64,000 bases of DNA from Phytophthora colocasiae (taxonomy: Eukaryota; Oomycota; Peronosporomycetes; Peronosporales; Peronosporaceae). Numbering within the stretch: the first letter of the stretch is position 1; the number at the start of each line of letters is the position of its first letter. Shown one piece after another: positions 1 through 11,988 of the stretch. The notes beneath the pieces are model-generated. The model worked only from the letters and a program-made list of their open reading frames with translations. It was not told the DNA's origin and did no database searches. Made by a program: the position numbers and the translations under genes. The stretch spans positions 1,674,001 through 1,738,000 of the forward strand of contig JAGKQI010000052.1 of assembly GCA_018806915.1 (NCBI GenBank), given 5' to 3'.

Positions 1-612
1 CACTCTCGATGCTGCACTTATTGATGCCATCGATTCCGCTCCACTGGGTTTCTGAAGTCTCTCTGGTGTCAATAGTCTCGTCGGTGAAGGTGCTGGAGAT
101 ACCGTTCGTGTATCCACTGGCGTTGTAAGCTGCAATTTCGCATATAACTTCTCAGCGGCTGTTACGTCCTGTCCATCCAGTGACTGTAGTAGTGGCAGCA
201 TGGCCAGCGTCTCGCGTCGGTACGTTGTTGCGTTCGCGATCGGGTTTCCGTCCAGTGACAAGTGGCGGAGTTGCGTTAACGACTGCAGGAAGCGCAGTTC
301 ACTAACGAGAGCCACCCGATTCCCTCCTACATCAAGAGTCTGAAGTTTATTACACCCACTGAGTGGTCGTAGTGACTCCAGCGTGTTGCATCGAAGCCGC
401 AACAGCTTCAGATCTGGTAACCATTCGCTCAGCTCTTCCGGCAGTGCACGCAGTCGATTTCCACCCAGATCCAGCTGCGTTAGCGAGCGAGGCAACATCT
501 TCAGGTAGCTCACATCATGTAGCGCATTATTCGACAGGTTGAGGCTCTGCAACGCCGGGTAGTCGGCCGCAATCTGCGCCGCCAGCTCCGGCGTCAGCGT
601 CTGCAGCGGCAT
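1..612 (-). CDS. Leucine-rich-repeat protein, N-terminal 204 residues (runs off the window)
   Basis: On the minus strand an ATG at 612-610 opens a frame that stays open to position 1, 204 codons without a stop. The translation begins MPLQTLTPELAAQIAADYP and has about four leucine-rich repeats of the LxxLxLxxN type (for example LQSLNLSNNAL, LTQLDLGGNRL, LQTLDVGGNRV, LRHLSLDGNPI). These end in a cap-like segment, LPLLQSLDGQDVTAAE, which resembles the LRRcap seen in SDS22/LRRC-type proteins. After the repeats the chain turns Ser/Pro/Thr-rich. There is no signal peptide. Proteins of this build are usually cytosolic or cytoskeletal scaffolds that bind a partner on the concave face, but the real partner cannot be read here. 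The C-terminal part lies outside the window. The gene is divergent from the glycosyltransferase gene at 666. Confidence 0.85.
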   Translation of the reverse strand, partial: MPLQTLTPELAAQIAADYPALQSLNLSNNALHDVSYLKMLPRSLTQLDLGGNRLRALPEELSEWLPDLKLLRLRCNTLESLRPLSGCNKLQTLDVGGNRVALVSELRFLQSLTQLRHLSLDGNPIANATTYRRETLAMLPLLQSLDGQDVTAAEKLYAKLQLTTPVDTRTVSPAPSPTRLLTPERLQKPSGAESMASISAASRV

Positions 613-665
613 CCGAGTGCAATTGCGTCTGTGTGTTACATTGATTGGATGAAATAAAATAACAT
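613..665. promoter_or_regulatory. Compact bidirectional promoter between two divergent genes
   Basis: Only 53 bp separate the start codon of the minus-strand LRR gene (612) from the first ATG of the plus-strand glycosyltransferase gene (666). The stretch has an inverted CCAAT-type motif (ATTGG near 650) and is A/T-rich next to 666. If the glycosyltransferase really starts at the second ATG (705), the gap is 92 bp. Either way both transcripts must start within or very close to it. Confidence 0.5.
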
Positions 666-2456
666 ATGTTTGATTTTTGGACCAATCAAGAAACGTCGAA
701 ACGCATGACGCCATTAGGTTATCGGCAACGCAGGGGGACGTCACCCCAAGGACCTGATCAAACGCGCGAACGCGCGGGTAGCGGCGGCTCTCGTACGTCG
801 GATACGGATCCACGTGAGGAGATGGAGGAGTTGCTGGAGGTTCGGCTGACTGGCGGCAGCAATGGGAGCAGCAAGATGCTCCTGCCAGTGGCCTCCACTT
901 CCCGTTTTAAACATGACGATGACGACAATGACAAGCAAGGCAAGTGGAGGAGACAAGGCAACGCTGCACATTGGCTGAAAAGATTCCACTCCGCTACACT
1001 TTCCCGACTTATAGTGACACCTAGACGTGCTCGCTCCATGTGGATGTGCGTTTTGTTGCTTGGTGTGTTGGCGATTCTCGTGATAGGAGGATCGGCACTG
1101 CTGGCACTAGAGGTGGCGGGTCGCTTACGATTCAATGGGTACTTTGTGCCGCAACGGGGACATAACGGACAGCTCGGCTTCTACCATGAAATGGACGTTG
1201 ATATGCAGGCTCTAAAGGATACTACTGGTAGACCTGAGGGGAAATTATTTCCGGCATCGGCACTAAACCCGAGAGAGGTGAAGGCTTGGGTGGCTGAGCG
1301 CAGGAAACGCACCAATGGACGCAAGTTTTTAGTGGGGTGCAGCTCGCATTGGAAAGGCTACGTGCTGCGATCGTTCTTGTCACTCTTCGAGGAGCTTAAA
1401 ACGGAGCATGGGTGGGAAGATCTTGACACGTCTAAGAATCCGATGAAAGTGATTTACGACATGGACAAGAAACGAGCTCCGAGTGTTCTGCTCTTCTGTT
1501 TGAATTCGTTCTACTACCCCATGGCGCAACTGCAAGAGTACAGTGCCTACTTCCATGAACTGCGCGCTTTGGGCACGATTATTGCGGTGTGGAACGACGA
1601 TCTGCACTACTACGATCAGTTCAATCCGATTATACTGCGCGACGAGATTCTCACGAAGATTGATGTCATGGTGGGAACCTACACGTACTTCATGGACGAT
1701 TACTTCGCCAAGATTACGAGCCCAGTGAACGAGCGCGATCTGCCTCTAACGGTTTGGCTACCGCACTCATCAGGTCCGGATTTCGTGAACGCTTCGTTCA
1801 ATGAGTATCCGATTAACAAAATTATTCTGTCTGGCAAGCTTGGGTCAAATTGGTATCCGCTGCGCCATTGGCTGGGCATCTACCAGCAGGATCACCGAGA
1901 CGTCATGGACTTGTATCAGCATTCCGGTTATTACGTGGCTGACAATCAGTCTGCTATCTACGCCTCCTACCTGCGTTCATATCGTACAGCGATCACGACG
2001 ACGCTGATTTTTCAGTATGTTATCGCGAAGATCTTCGAGATCCCGTCGACGGGTGCACTGCTAGCAGTAAATCGCGACGTGGCGCCGTTGCTTGCTGCGC
2101 TAGGGATGAACGAAGGTGAACACTATGTGGGATTCGATCGGCGAGACCCGGACGCAATCGTCTGGTGGTTAAACGACCCACGCAACAGGCCAGAGATCGA
2201 CAGGATCCGTCGTGCTGGTATGGAACTCGTTCGGGAACGGCATCTCGTAACAAACCGTGTCAAGGCACTGGATTTGTTCATGATGGAGGGTGAGGCTGTG
2301 TACCAGAACCCGCCAACTCTACGTCTGTCAAGCCCATGTCCTTCCAAGGCACTTCCAGACGAACACGAATGTCAAACACGATTCGACCGCGAGTCGTTCT
2401 ACAAATGTGACCGCTGGTTCTGCGGTGCACACTCGATCCTGCCACTCTGGAAGTAG
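666..2456 (+). CDS. Single-pass membrane protein with CgeB-like glycosyltransferase domain
   Basis: 596 residues. Residues 1-120 are polar and low-complexity, including an acidic patch (DDDDND). A hydrophobic segment at about 125-150 (WMCVLLLGVLAILVIGG) is followed by a long domain, the layout of a type II Golgi/ER membrane protein with a lumenal catalytic part. The C-terminal third, about 450-540, has the pattern of the YkvP/CgeB glycosyltransferase-like family: FEIPSTGALLAVNRD, then a Gly-Phe-Asp and an Asp-Pro-Asp element, then an Arg/Glu-rich helix ending VTNRVKAL. The E-x-x-x-x-G element in this family is thought to contact the nucleotide sugar. Two Asn-X-Ser/Thr sites lie after the membrane segment. 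Donor and acceptor sugars cannot be deduced. The second ATG at 705 is an equally good start and would shorten the tail by 13 residues. Stop TAG at 2454. I see no intron. Confidence 0.75.
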   Translation: MFDFWTNQETSKRMTPLGYRQRRGTSPQGPDQTRERAGSGGSRTSDTDPREEMEELLEVRLTGGSNGSSKMLLPVASTSRFKHDDDDNDKQGKWRRQGNAAHWLKRFHSATLSRLIVTPRRARSMWMCVLLLGVLAILVIGGSALLALEVAGRLRFNGYFVPQRGHNGQLGFYHEMDVDMQALKDTTGRPEGKLFPASALNPREVKAWVAERRKRTNGRKFLVGCSSHWKGYVLRSFLSLFEELKTEHGWEDLDTSKNPMKVIYDMDKKRAPSVLLFCLNSFYYPMAQLQEYSAYFHELRALGTIIAVWNDDLHYYDQFNPIILRDEILTKIDVMVGTYTYFMDDYFAKITSPVNERDLPLTVWLPHSSGPDFVNASFNEYPINKIILSGKLGSNWYPLRHWLGIYQQDHRDVMDLYQHSGYYVADNQSAIYASYLRSYRTAITTTLIFQYVIAKIFEIPSTGALLAVNRDVAPLLAALGMNEGEHYVGFDRRDPDAIVWWLNDPRNRPEIDRIRRAGMELVRERHLVTNRVKALDLFMMEGEAVYQNPPTLRLSSPCPSKALPDEHECQTRFDRESFYKCDRWFCGAHSILPLWK

Positions 2457-2725
2457 ACGTAGTAAAAATGCTAGATAACAACCGATGTGATTAATAAGCT
2501 CAAAAGCCTGCATCTAACCCAAGTTGCAGTGGAATGCTACCACTTCAACTTGGGCAACAAATCACTTTCGACCAATCCACGAGATTCGAACGAAAAACTA
2601 TCCACCAATCACACGTCAGATGTTCCATCTTGAGGTTTGTATGTCTTTACAAAGAGTTCCCTCGAAGGGAGGAAATACATTGCACGCGTCTGATTCCGCA
2701 TCGACCGGAAGGAGACTCGACGGCC
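2457..2725. other. Intergenic region upstream of the USP gene
   Basis: 269 bp between the glycosyltransferase stop and the proposed USP start. It contains CCAAT/ATTGG-type motifs near 2575 and 2608. The USP reading frame stays open upstream to 2534, but that extension has no in-frame ATG earlier than 2726 and reads like non-coding sequence. Confidence 0.4.
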
Positions 2726-5700
2726 ATGCACGTCGAGTTCGTGGCCGGACTGGAGGTGACGTATGGCAATGCGCTAGCGGCTGGTGGAGGTTTCCATCGT
2801 GTCACAACTGCTGAGGGCGTCGCGGCCGAGGTGTCGCCTCACACGTATCTCTGGTACAAGCTCTCGTCTGAGGCGCCTACTCAGAATCAGAAGGCCTCCC
2901 TCACTGCTGCCTCTGATTCCACGCCGCTGGCCATCACACAGCTACGTATTGGGGACGAGCAACCACCCAATGGCCAGGAAGATGTGTGGTCGAAGCTGGA
3001 CAAGTCGTTAGACCGCCAGAAAGGTCGCTTCCTATGGTTTCAGGCCTCACCGTTCCAGGTCCCAACGTCGCCTTCAGCGCAGACCAAGAAGCTCATGCCA
3101 CTTAAGGAGATCAGAGTGGTTAGGGATCTTAAAGACGTCCCTGAAGGCTTTGAGAGTCTCGATGAGCCACTCCTCAGTGTTGATGAAGCTGGCAGTACGT
3201 ATGAATGTTTTGCCATGTATAATGCCGTGACTTACTGACTTTTGTGGTGATATCTTGATAGGTGAGATGCGTACTTATTTGTGCTTTCGAAGACTGAGCT
3301 CCGAGGACTTTACAGGGTCCAAATGGTCTATCTTGAACCAGAAGGCAGGCAACTGGATCGACGTCAAGGACATGTCGTCCAATAAGTGGAGTGTGGCTCA
3401 GATCTTGCAGCACTCTGCATCCGAGATTCGTGTGCATATCCCGACGTGGAAAAAGGGAAGAGATGAATTCTTATCGCGCTCCACATGCCGCAATCGAGTG
3501 GCCAAGTTGGGAACGCATACGAATGTATACATGTCCCCTGCGTACCCGTTTCCAAGGAAGCAGGGTAGCATGTGGAATGCCAATATGAAGGATCTACAGC
3601 AGGCCCGCGAGCAGTTTGACAAGTACTTTTATGACCGAGAGAAGCAGAAAACATACTTGCCGCGATACCTCATCCCGTTTGTCGAGAGGTCGCTTTTGTG
3701 CACATTTCTGTCGAGTGACCTTGCAGACGAGATGAATTCGTTCCATCAGCATGTGCTCAAGAACGTTGTCGCTTGCATGCTCGGCAACGATGCGGAAAGT
3801 GTGATGGTATACATGCTGTCACTGCTCCGAATGATCCTCAACGGCCACAGCTCGTGCATGTTCTTCTATATCAAGTACCCTGGGAGCTACACGGCGGCGA
3901 AGTATCAACGCCTGGTTTACACCTCGTATCTCGTGAGCCCAGATGCGCTAGCTGCCATTCCGACTCGCCACCCATGTCGTTCCTTTTACTTCATCGACAA
4001 TGTCGACCTATTTGTACAAGCAGGAGGCTTTCGGCTTATTCTTCAGCGTCTTGCGGATACAGATATTACGCTGACAGAAGTGCTACTTTACTGCACGCTT
4101 TTAAACGAAGCGAAGCCTTGCCTTGCGCAACGCCGCAGTTCATCATCTGCTCGTCGGCGCTCAACAACGGACGTCCAAATTGAAGATTTCTTCCGAGAAT
4201 TTTTAAATGCTACGTTTTCGCGGCTGAGGCGTATGAGTGGAGAAGAGCTAAAGGACGATGATGGACTAATCGACCATATTGTGAGTGTGTTGGATCTTCT
4301 CTGCCGAGACGGGCTATTACTTGGCCACAATGCAGAATCAGATATCGACGAGTCGACAGCCACTGATGGCTCGACTTGTGATGTGGAATTTGCTGAAGCA
4401 ATCGAGATTTTTCATTTGGATCTCTCGAAAAAGTTCATCTGCTGCCCGTATTTATCGCAACGTCTGCTGGGTATATCTCGTATCAACGATTTAATTTCGA
4501 TGGCTCAGAGGAAGGATACTCTGCAAAGGAAGGCGAGCTTAAGCTTACGTCGAACTTCATCGTCCGTCAGTACGACGTCATCTTTAAGCGCGAGTACTTC
4601 AAATGAAAATTTGTCTTCGACTACTGGAGAACAGCCTGTAACAAGGTGGCTGCGAACGAAATACATCGTGGAGTGGCTGACAGCTTCTGGGATTTTAGAA
4701 GTCATTCTGGGCGATCGAGAGAGTTGTGCAAAGTACTCTCTTCAAGAGGGAACACACTTGGAAATCCTGAAGCGCTCCAAAGCAATGTTTGAATTTGTCG
4801 CGACTAACGGTCTCTTGACGGAGAGACACCTCGTGCTGATGTGGAAAACAGCACTTAGTCAGCTTCGCTCGGGCAGGAAAACCGTCTTTGACATTTTGAT
4901 AACACTATGTCGCGTGGTTTCAGCGGAGCTGATGGATGTTGTTGTAATGCTCCTCACGCAAGTTCCTTTGGGTGACTACGACGAGCTTGTCGTCAATTTT
5001 ATCAAGCGTGTTATCATGATCGCGTCCAAACTCGTTGTTGAAGCTGAAACGAGTGGGTTTAAAATGTCGATAACGTCACTTGTAAGTGCTGCGTCTGGAT
5101 CAAGAAATAAACCCAGTCCAAGTGCCCAAAAGGATATTGAAATCCTTAACAAGGTGGTGAGCTTGTGCTGCACTTTGTACTGGAATGCAATCCTTCAAAC
5201 TGATGCACCAAACGAGGGTGGTGGATCGGGTCTTCGCGGGTCTATGCGAGCAGAAATAGAGGCAGCACTTGCCGACTCGCTAAACCAAGTGCAAAAACTG
5301 TGGATTTCCGCCGGTTCATCATCATCCACGTCAGGAAAAGAGCAGCAACAGCTATTGAGTGATTATCTGCGCAAGTGTGCAGAGAACATTAAAGCTGGAG
5401 TGTTGGTCGAGACATCTATGAGTTTGATCCAGAGGATCGTAGACGGCTACGGTGGGAGTTCTTCTTCTTTAGCTGCTTCGCTAACAAGAGCGAATTCTCC
5501 CCCTACGACCTCTAATGAGCTGCTCAAAGAACTGAACAGTGTTCACAGTATCGTTTCAGTGGTCGTCGAGGCAATTAAAAATTATGTTGCCCAGTGTGAT
5601 GTCAAGACCCGATCACAGAGCTTGCATCTTACCGCCATTAAGAAACGATTGGCATTCCTTGGGTACATTGTGACAAAGTCCGACCTCAAGCTGCCATTCG

Positions 5701-8700
5701 AAGCTATATGTCTATTGTGGCGGTGCTTTAGCGGACCAGAGAGCACGATGGAAGAACGCAAGGTGTTTTTTGCGTGGTTTACGACGGTTATTCCAGATCC
5801 TAACAACTTCGTACATCGAGCGTATTCGGGCCATACGGGTTTTTCAGAGACAGTAGTGGGTGAAATCTTCCAGTCTTTGATTAGATCGGCAAGCCAGCAA
5901 GAAAATACTTCTCCAATCAATTTGGACATGCACACGATGAGCAAGGAGGCATTTTGGGCGTTAGAGCGGTTGTTTCGGTTTGTCAACACAAGTTCGCGGC
6001 GTATTTCTTCTACTGGGGTCATTGGTAGCAACTCGTCACGCAGCGTGTCTGGTAACAAAGAGGATATCGAGCTTTTTGTCGTAGAAGCCATGGATCTGCA
6101 AGGCCTTGAGACATTGTACGAAGTTGCTTTGCGTGCAGAAAGCGATGAAGTGAATGAGCAAGCGACGAATTATCTCATCTACCTACAACTTCACGTCGGC
6201 TCAAAGCTTGTTCGGCGCGAAGTATGGGCAGATTTTGTGGAAAGATGTCTCTGGAAACTAAAGGAAAAGGCAAAGACGACGATCGATTCCTCAAAAACTC
6301 GAGAGGTTCTTCGTCTGTTGGTTCTGCTGAGTACCTTCCTCCATCAATCTGTCATCCAGGCGCGTGATGGTGCTGCAAGCGGGGGAACTTTTGACGGGCC
6401 AGAGGAGCTGACTGTTTACGTTCGAACCCAAGGTGGCCGGGTTGCTGCGCCATTTCGGTATCATTTAAGGCGCACATCGCTTGTATCAGAGTTGCGTGAT
6501 CGAATCGCCAAGGATACAGGCCATCCAGCCGACCGCGTTCGCATCGTAAACTCAGCAAAGACAAAATTGACGGCGCAAGGGCATGGTAAATTCACGCTTG
6601 AAAAGGCACGCGTTTTCAACTCACCCCCTGGCTTCTCCCGATTGTCTTCGGGGCGCCAGTCCTTAACGCAAACAGTGCCAACTCCTTTCCGAAAAGAGAC
6701 GAAGCCAGCCAGCTACATTGAGGCTATACTGCTGTCAAAAGTGGAGAGTGACACGAGCGGTCACACTAACCGCAGCATCTTAGACTTTCATGGAGCAGCT
6801 GGTGTTGCTGCTGCAGCTGCTGCAGGTGTTGGCGGCGCAGGAAACCATAGTAGTCCTGAAAGCGATTGGCATGCAATTAAGACAGAGATATCTGGGAATA
6901 ATACCTGGATAGAACTTCTGTTTACGCTGCTTTCGTACAACGGTGGAATTGCGGAGGAGGCCTGGAAAGTGCTGAAGTTGCTCACCACGGACGAAGAGAT
7001 GGAAAAGCAAACACGCACATTGAATGGTGTGCTAGCAATTGATGGGTCTATCCGGAAGAAAGCAAGCTCGTTCGAGTGGGGTACGCTTCTCGATTCTAAA
7101 TACCCACCGAAACTATTATATCAGCTTGAGTTGGTAGAAAAATTCGCGCTTTGTGGAGATGGGCGCCATGATGATGACGATGACGATGATGACGGAGATA
7201 ATGGGGTACTTACAGGCACTGCTAGTGTTGCGGGAGTTGATGGCTTGATCGGTACGATGAATACGTGGAGTGCTTCATTTATCGAGCTTGGTGGTCGAGT
7301 GCAACTTGAGAAATTTGTGCTATCATGGAGTCCGCATCAGTTGTTTGACCAGGGAATGCTGTCTTTTATGTGTTTATCGAAGCTTCTAAAGCTGCTTCGC
7401 CATTTCGTAATTGTGGAGTCCAAATTGGCTGAAGAGAATGGAGATATGTTCGAAGGGAATACCAAGCCGCTGATCCATCAGTTATTGGAAACTTTAACCA
7501 GCCTTCAAAGTATCGACGAGGCTCCAACTGCAGGTAGTCACGCGTTGGAACACCAACCTTCTGTGAGTGGAGAAAATCAACTAAACACTTCAGAACCGCT
7601 TTCTCTAACAGTATACACTCGGCCACAAGTCGAGGACCCGGACAATATCGACTGCATTCCAAGCGACGCATACTTGATGACCCGGTTGCTATCTTGTATG
7701 GCTACATGTACTCTAGTGGCAAATCAAGGTGCACTCGTCCTACTGGAGAGTTTTCCAGGTCACGGTGAAATTATTCTGCGGTGTCTCGTTGGCAGCCAAT
7801 TTAAGCCTGTTCGGCTGGAGGCTGCTAATGCAATTGCTGCTCTGTCAACGATAAGAAATTTGCTTCAAGAAGACCGTGTCGCGTGCTGTAACTATTTTCT
7901 GCAGCTATTGGGAGAGTACTCAGGGCCCGTGAATGACGAGGAATACTACAATGTGTTCACACTTCTCGTCACGAGCGCTGAGGATTTGACTAAATTCGCG
8001 ATACTCCCATCCTGCCAAACTCTTTGTCGTCGGGTTAAAGCCTTCGAGATTAAAGATGACGTATTGGGTGCTTCGGTTGGTCCTAAGCTAAAAAGCGTTA
8101 CCGCGGAGGGGAGTCGTGGCTGGGGACCGGCCGGTCCTGTACCGGGCAACCAGGTTCTTCCATCCGCTCCTGATTCACTTCTTGAAGGACAGCTATCAAC
8201 GCTTCTTGCTATCATGAAACGCATTCCAGCTGTATTAGCGGATGGTGTTCTTGATGTGCCGTGTGATGGCCGCAGTTTGCGCGAGGTTGTGTCACCAATG
8301 CTCCACGAAAAAGAAGGAATTATAAACGAGCTATTTCACGCATGTCTCTTTGCTACACCAGACAAACAAGCGAATGGAGAAAATGAAGAAAGTGAAAACA
8401 AGGTCGTTGATATTCAAGCAGCTTCCTCGTCGCAATATTATCTTCGGCAGCCGAAGTGCCGGAGCGACTCTTGCCGAAGGGTTGCGTTTGACCTCCTTAC
8501 GGAGCTCTCGGTTGATAACACCGATGGACTCCGTTTTCTGCTGACACAAATGGCTAATCAGCACACTCTGGAACGCCCTCCAGAGCCCTCGGTTGTAACG
8601 TCAACTGTCTCGACGTCAAAGCGTAAAACCTCAAAGTCATCAAAGGATCAATTGCTTCAACGAGGTAAATACGTGGGCCTCAAGAATCTTGGCTGCACAT

Positions 8701-11700
8701 GCTACCTAAATTCTACGGTCCAAAGCTTCTTTATGATTCCGCGCTTTCGTCGACAAGTTCTGAAACTTCAAGCAAGTGGGAATGACAGCGAGAAAATGGA
8801 AGCAAAAAGCCTTACATATGAGCTTCAGTCGCTGTTTGCTCACCTGGAGGGAAGTGCAAAACCGTATTACAATCCCCGCCCATTTACTCGTGCAATGAAG
8901 ACGTGGGACGGTGAAACAGTGGATGTGAATGTCCAGCAAGATGCTAGCGAGTTCCTGACATCTTTCTTTCAGCAAATTGAGTCAGAAATGAACGGTATCA
9001 GTGCTGGAAATGGTGATCACAGTACCAGTGATGAAAACATTCTGAACACATTTTTTGGTGGTGAGTTTAGCAACGAGCTTGTCGCTGAGGGCGATCGGTA
9101 TAGTGAACGTTTTGAGCCATTCCACTTTATTTCGGTTCCTGTCCGTGACCGGAAGAACCTAAAGGAGTCGCTGGATGGATGGGTGGAAGGTGAAAAGGTA
9201 AGCTATGCTTGGGAAAAGAGGAGTGGGCCGAAAAGCGAAAATGACACCGAAAATGGCGAGGGGGAAGAAAAGGTGACACTGGAAACACGCAAACGTATCT
9301 CCATTTCGAAGCTGCCTGCGTATTTGATTATTCACTTGAAGCGGTTTGAATTCGACTTCGAGAAGATGCAACAAATTAAGCTTCATGATCGTTTCGAATT
9401 TCCTACCGAGCTGGACATGTACCCCTATACCAAGGAAGGTCAGCAAGAGAAGCGAAAGAGGTCCTCGTCAACAGCAGAAAATGGAGCCACTGGTCACGAT
9501 GCTCGGTTGAGTTCGTCTTCAGACAGCGCAGATGATGGAAGAACGACAGCTCCAGAGTACTCTCAGTACGAATTGGTGGGAACTGTTGTGCATCTTGGTA
9601 CAGCGCATTCTGGACATTACTACTCATTTTTGCGTGACCAGCAAATGCCACGGGAGAAGAACCAATGGTACGAGTTTAACGACACGTTGGTGACTCAGTT
9701 CGACCCAGCTCATATTCCAGACGAGTGTTTTGGTGGCGAAGAATCGATGCGTGCCCGCCATGGTTCAGCCAGTGGATCATTGACGGAGGAAGATAGTTCT
9801 CCACTGCCAGTGAAGATGAAGAACCGCAGCAGCTTCATGTTGTTCTACGCAAGAGTTTCTCCAGAACTTCGTGTTGTCACTGACGAGGATGTTCCTTGTG
9901 TCAGCTTCCCTAGTGCAGTTCTTGTGGCGGCGTTTTATTCCAGACTAAAGCGGCGAGCATCTCCCAGATTGGCACATTTGCGCAGTTTGACACAGGTGAT
10001 TGCACCCGACCCGATTCGTAAGCTGATTGCGATGGAGAACCGCTTGTTTTGGCGAAAACGATATTTGTACGATACCCGGTGCCTGAAATTCACGTACAAT
10101 CTATTACGTTCTTGCCTAGTGGGGCTAGAAAACGCCAAGAATATGGCCGTAATGCCGCGCTTCGAACCTGTGGAGGTGCAGTTCGAGGCCTTACAAGTGG
10201 CAACTAAGTTTGTTTTCGGTACACTGTGGCAAGGCGGTGATGTAAGCAAGGTCTTGGAATGGCGTCTCATTCTTCAAGCCCTCTATCATTCTGATATTGG
10301 GGGCTGTCGCTGGTTTCTCTCGACTATGGAAGCGAACGAGGCGCTTCTTTTGGAGCTACTAGTGTTTAATGAGCATCGTGAAGTTCGTGAGTTAATGGCT
10401 AACGTGATCTCCGAAGCGATAGTTACTACGTCAAACACGGAGTTTGAAGAAGAGGCCAAAGAAGACACACAACACCCTCCAGTTGACGGGAAGAAGCAGC
10501 TACCAGCGTCTTTCGAGTTCATGTTTTTCCTGATCCAGCTGATGCCAGCGTTGCTCTCCGTTCCTGTCCACCAGCATCGTCAATACTTTCTCACGATGTA
10601 CGACTTTGTGCAGACAGGACGCAATGAAGGGTCTTTCCTGGTGGTGAATAGCGTCGTTGGTGCAATTGTGTCACTACTTACAGGTCTCGGAAGTACACAG
10701 CCATTGCTCCAGTTGCAGCTGAAGAAGCACAAGCCAAAGCAAATTCTAAAGCGCATTGACCTCAGCGTCACTATTTTGAGGCTGTTGTCGGTGCTCATTC
10801 GCTGTAGTTTGCCCCCTGCAATGGATGTCGCGTCAGATGCCGAGCACCCTCTGATTCTACCTGGGAATATGGCCCAAGAACACGTGGATCTCACGTCAAC
10901 AGACCATGACGTGCTTCTCAATGAGCGGTTCATTACCCTGCTAACGCAGCGTGCGAACCACTACACCAAGGAAACAAAACCGTTGGAGCAAATTGTGAGT
11001 CATTTGTGCTGGGAAAGTCGACGAGTCACTACAGCGTTTCTGGACACAATTATGCACGGCATTGAGGCTGAAGACCACCACGATGTTAAGCCATATTTCC
11101 GGACTATGAACTCGCTTCTCAAGATTCGTGACTCTCTTGCTGTAGAGCGTCTCACTGACGGTCTCACCAAGCTGGTTGCTGTGATGGCATCGCAGCAGCG
11201 GTACTATAAGGCCACGGAGACCTCACTTGACATGCTTGCACGGCTCGCTAAACGCCACGGTGGTGTGATGCAGTGGCTGCGGGATAATCGTCAGAGCTGC
11301 TTGTGGATGGAGAAATGGCTAAAAGCTCATCGTGGCGCAAAAGGATATCTTCAGCAACACAAGACCGTGTTGGTGAAGCCTAACAGCACATCCTCGTGGG
11401 TAAACGTGAGCGTGACAAGTTTAGGGCTCATCAAGGCAATTGACCGCTCCATCACGAAATTGTTGCCTCGTATCAGCAGCATCCTAGACCCGGAAGCTGC
11501 CGCAGAGACCTTCTACGACAGTGACGACAACCCGCAACGACTTGTTGGCAAACGAGTTCGCGTGAAGTGGGCCAAGGACAAGTGGTATGAGGGCACTGTG
11601 CAGCAGTTCAACGAGGATACATACGAACACTTCGTGGCTTACGACGATGGTGACAAGCGGTCGTATCACATGTCCGAGAAGCTCTTCTACGTTGTAGATC

Positions 11701-11750
11701 TGACGCCGTCGCCGAAGCCTCGCAAGAAAAAGCACCAGCAACAAGCTTGA
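2726..11750 (+). CDS. Giant ubiquitin-specific protease (USP), join(2726..3194,3262..11750)
   Basis: Two exons joined by a 67-bp intron give about 2985 residues. The exon frames do not match until the intron is removed; the junction then makes a Ser codon (A + GT). A deubiquitinase of the C19 family, in size and layout like the USP9X/USP24/USP34 giants: a long helical N-terminal half, a ubiquitin-like segment at about 1204-1270 (starting LTVYVRTQGG), an acidic Asp run near 7170, then the catalytic domain. The Cys box GLKNLGCTCYLN has its catalytic Cys codon at 8700-8702 (about residue 1970). The His box HSGHYYSF has its His codon at 9615-9617 (about 2275), followed by WYEFND. The usual Asn before the Thr-Cys is a Cys (GCTCY instead of GNTCY), as tolerated in large USPs. 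The end (about 2915-2970) is a Tudor/Agenet-like fold, VGKRVRVKWAKDKWYEGTV. The start at 2726 is the first in-frame ATG and has a purine at -3. Confidence 0.88.
3195..3261 (+). other. Intron of the USP gene
   Basis: 67 bp, GTACGT donor at 3195 and TTGATAG acceptor ending at 3261, with a CTTACTGAC-like branch-point region about 30 bp before the acceptor. It is phase 1 and is needed to join the two long frames; the intron contains an in-frame stop for exon 1 at 3236-3238. Confidence 0.85.
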
Positions 11751-11988
11751 GCGGCTGCGAGGGCAGTGTAACTAGCTCCTAAAATGCACGGCACTATGAA
11801 AAGTTGGCCAGCGTCTTGAGTGATTGCTACTGACACTTGTTTGTCAATGAAGTGCTGTCTGTTTGAAGCGGTATTGGATACTAAATTAATGTCAAAGCAG
11901 CAACGGCTAGGATGTTCCCGGTCAGCAGAAATAGGTCTACCACATTGGATCATTATTCTTCAAGCTCTGCTGCCACCGTGAGTTTCGC
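11751..11988. other. Intergenic region between the USP and ARM-repeat genes
   Basis: 238 bp holding the 3' end of the USP transcript and the promoter of the downstream gene, which is on the same strand. A TCATTATTCTTCA stretch near 11950 is a loose match to the oomycete initiator-type core promoter (TCATT followed by pyrimidines and CA). No other element is evident. Confidence 0.3.

Noticed and set aside
3255..3261. TTG at 3255 as start of the USP
   Set aside because: It lies inside the intron; the upstream exon joins in phase and supplies an ATG at 2726.
5582..6091. Minus-strand ORFs opposite the USP and ARM genes (for example 5582-6091, 13203-13757, 15852-16334)
   Set aside because: They are shadows of real plus-strand coding sequence with no protein-like motifs.
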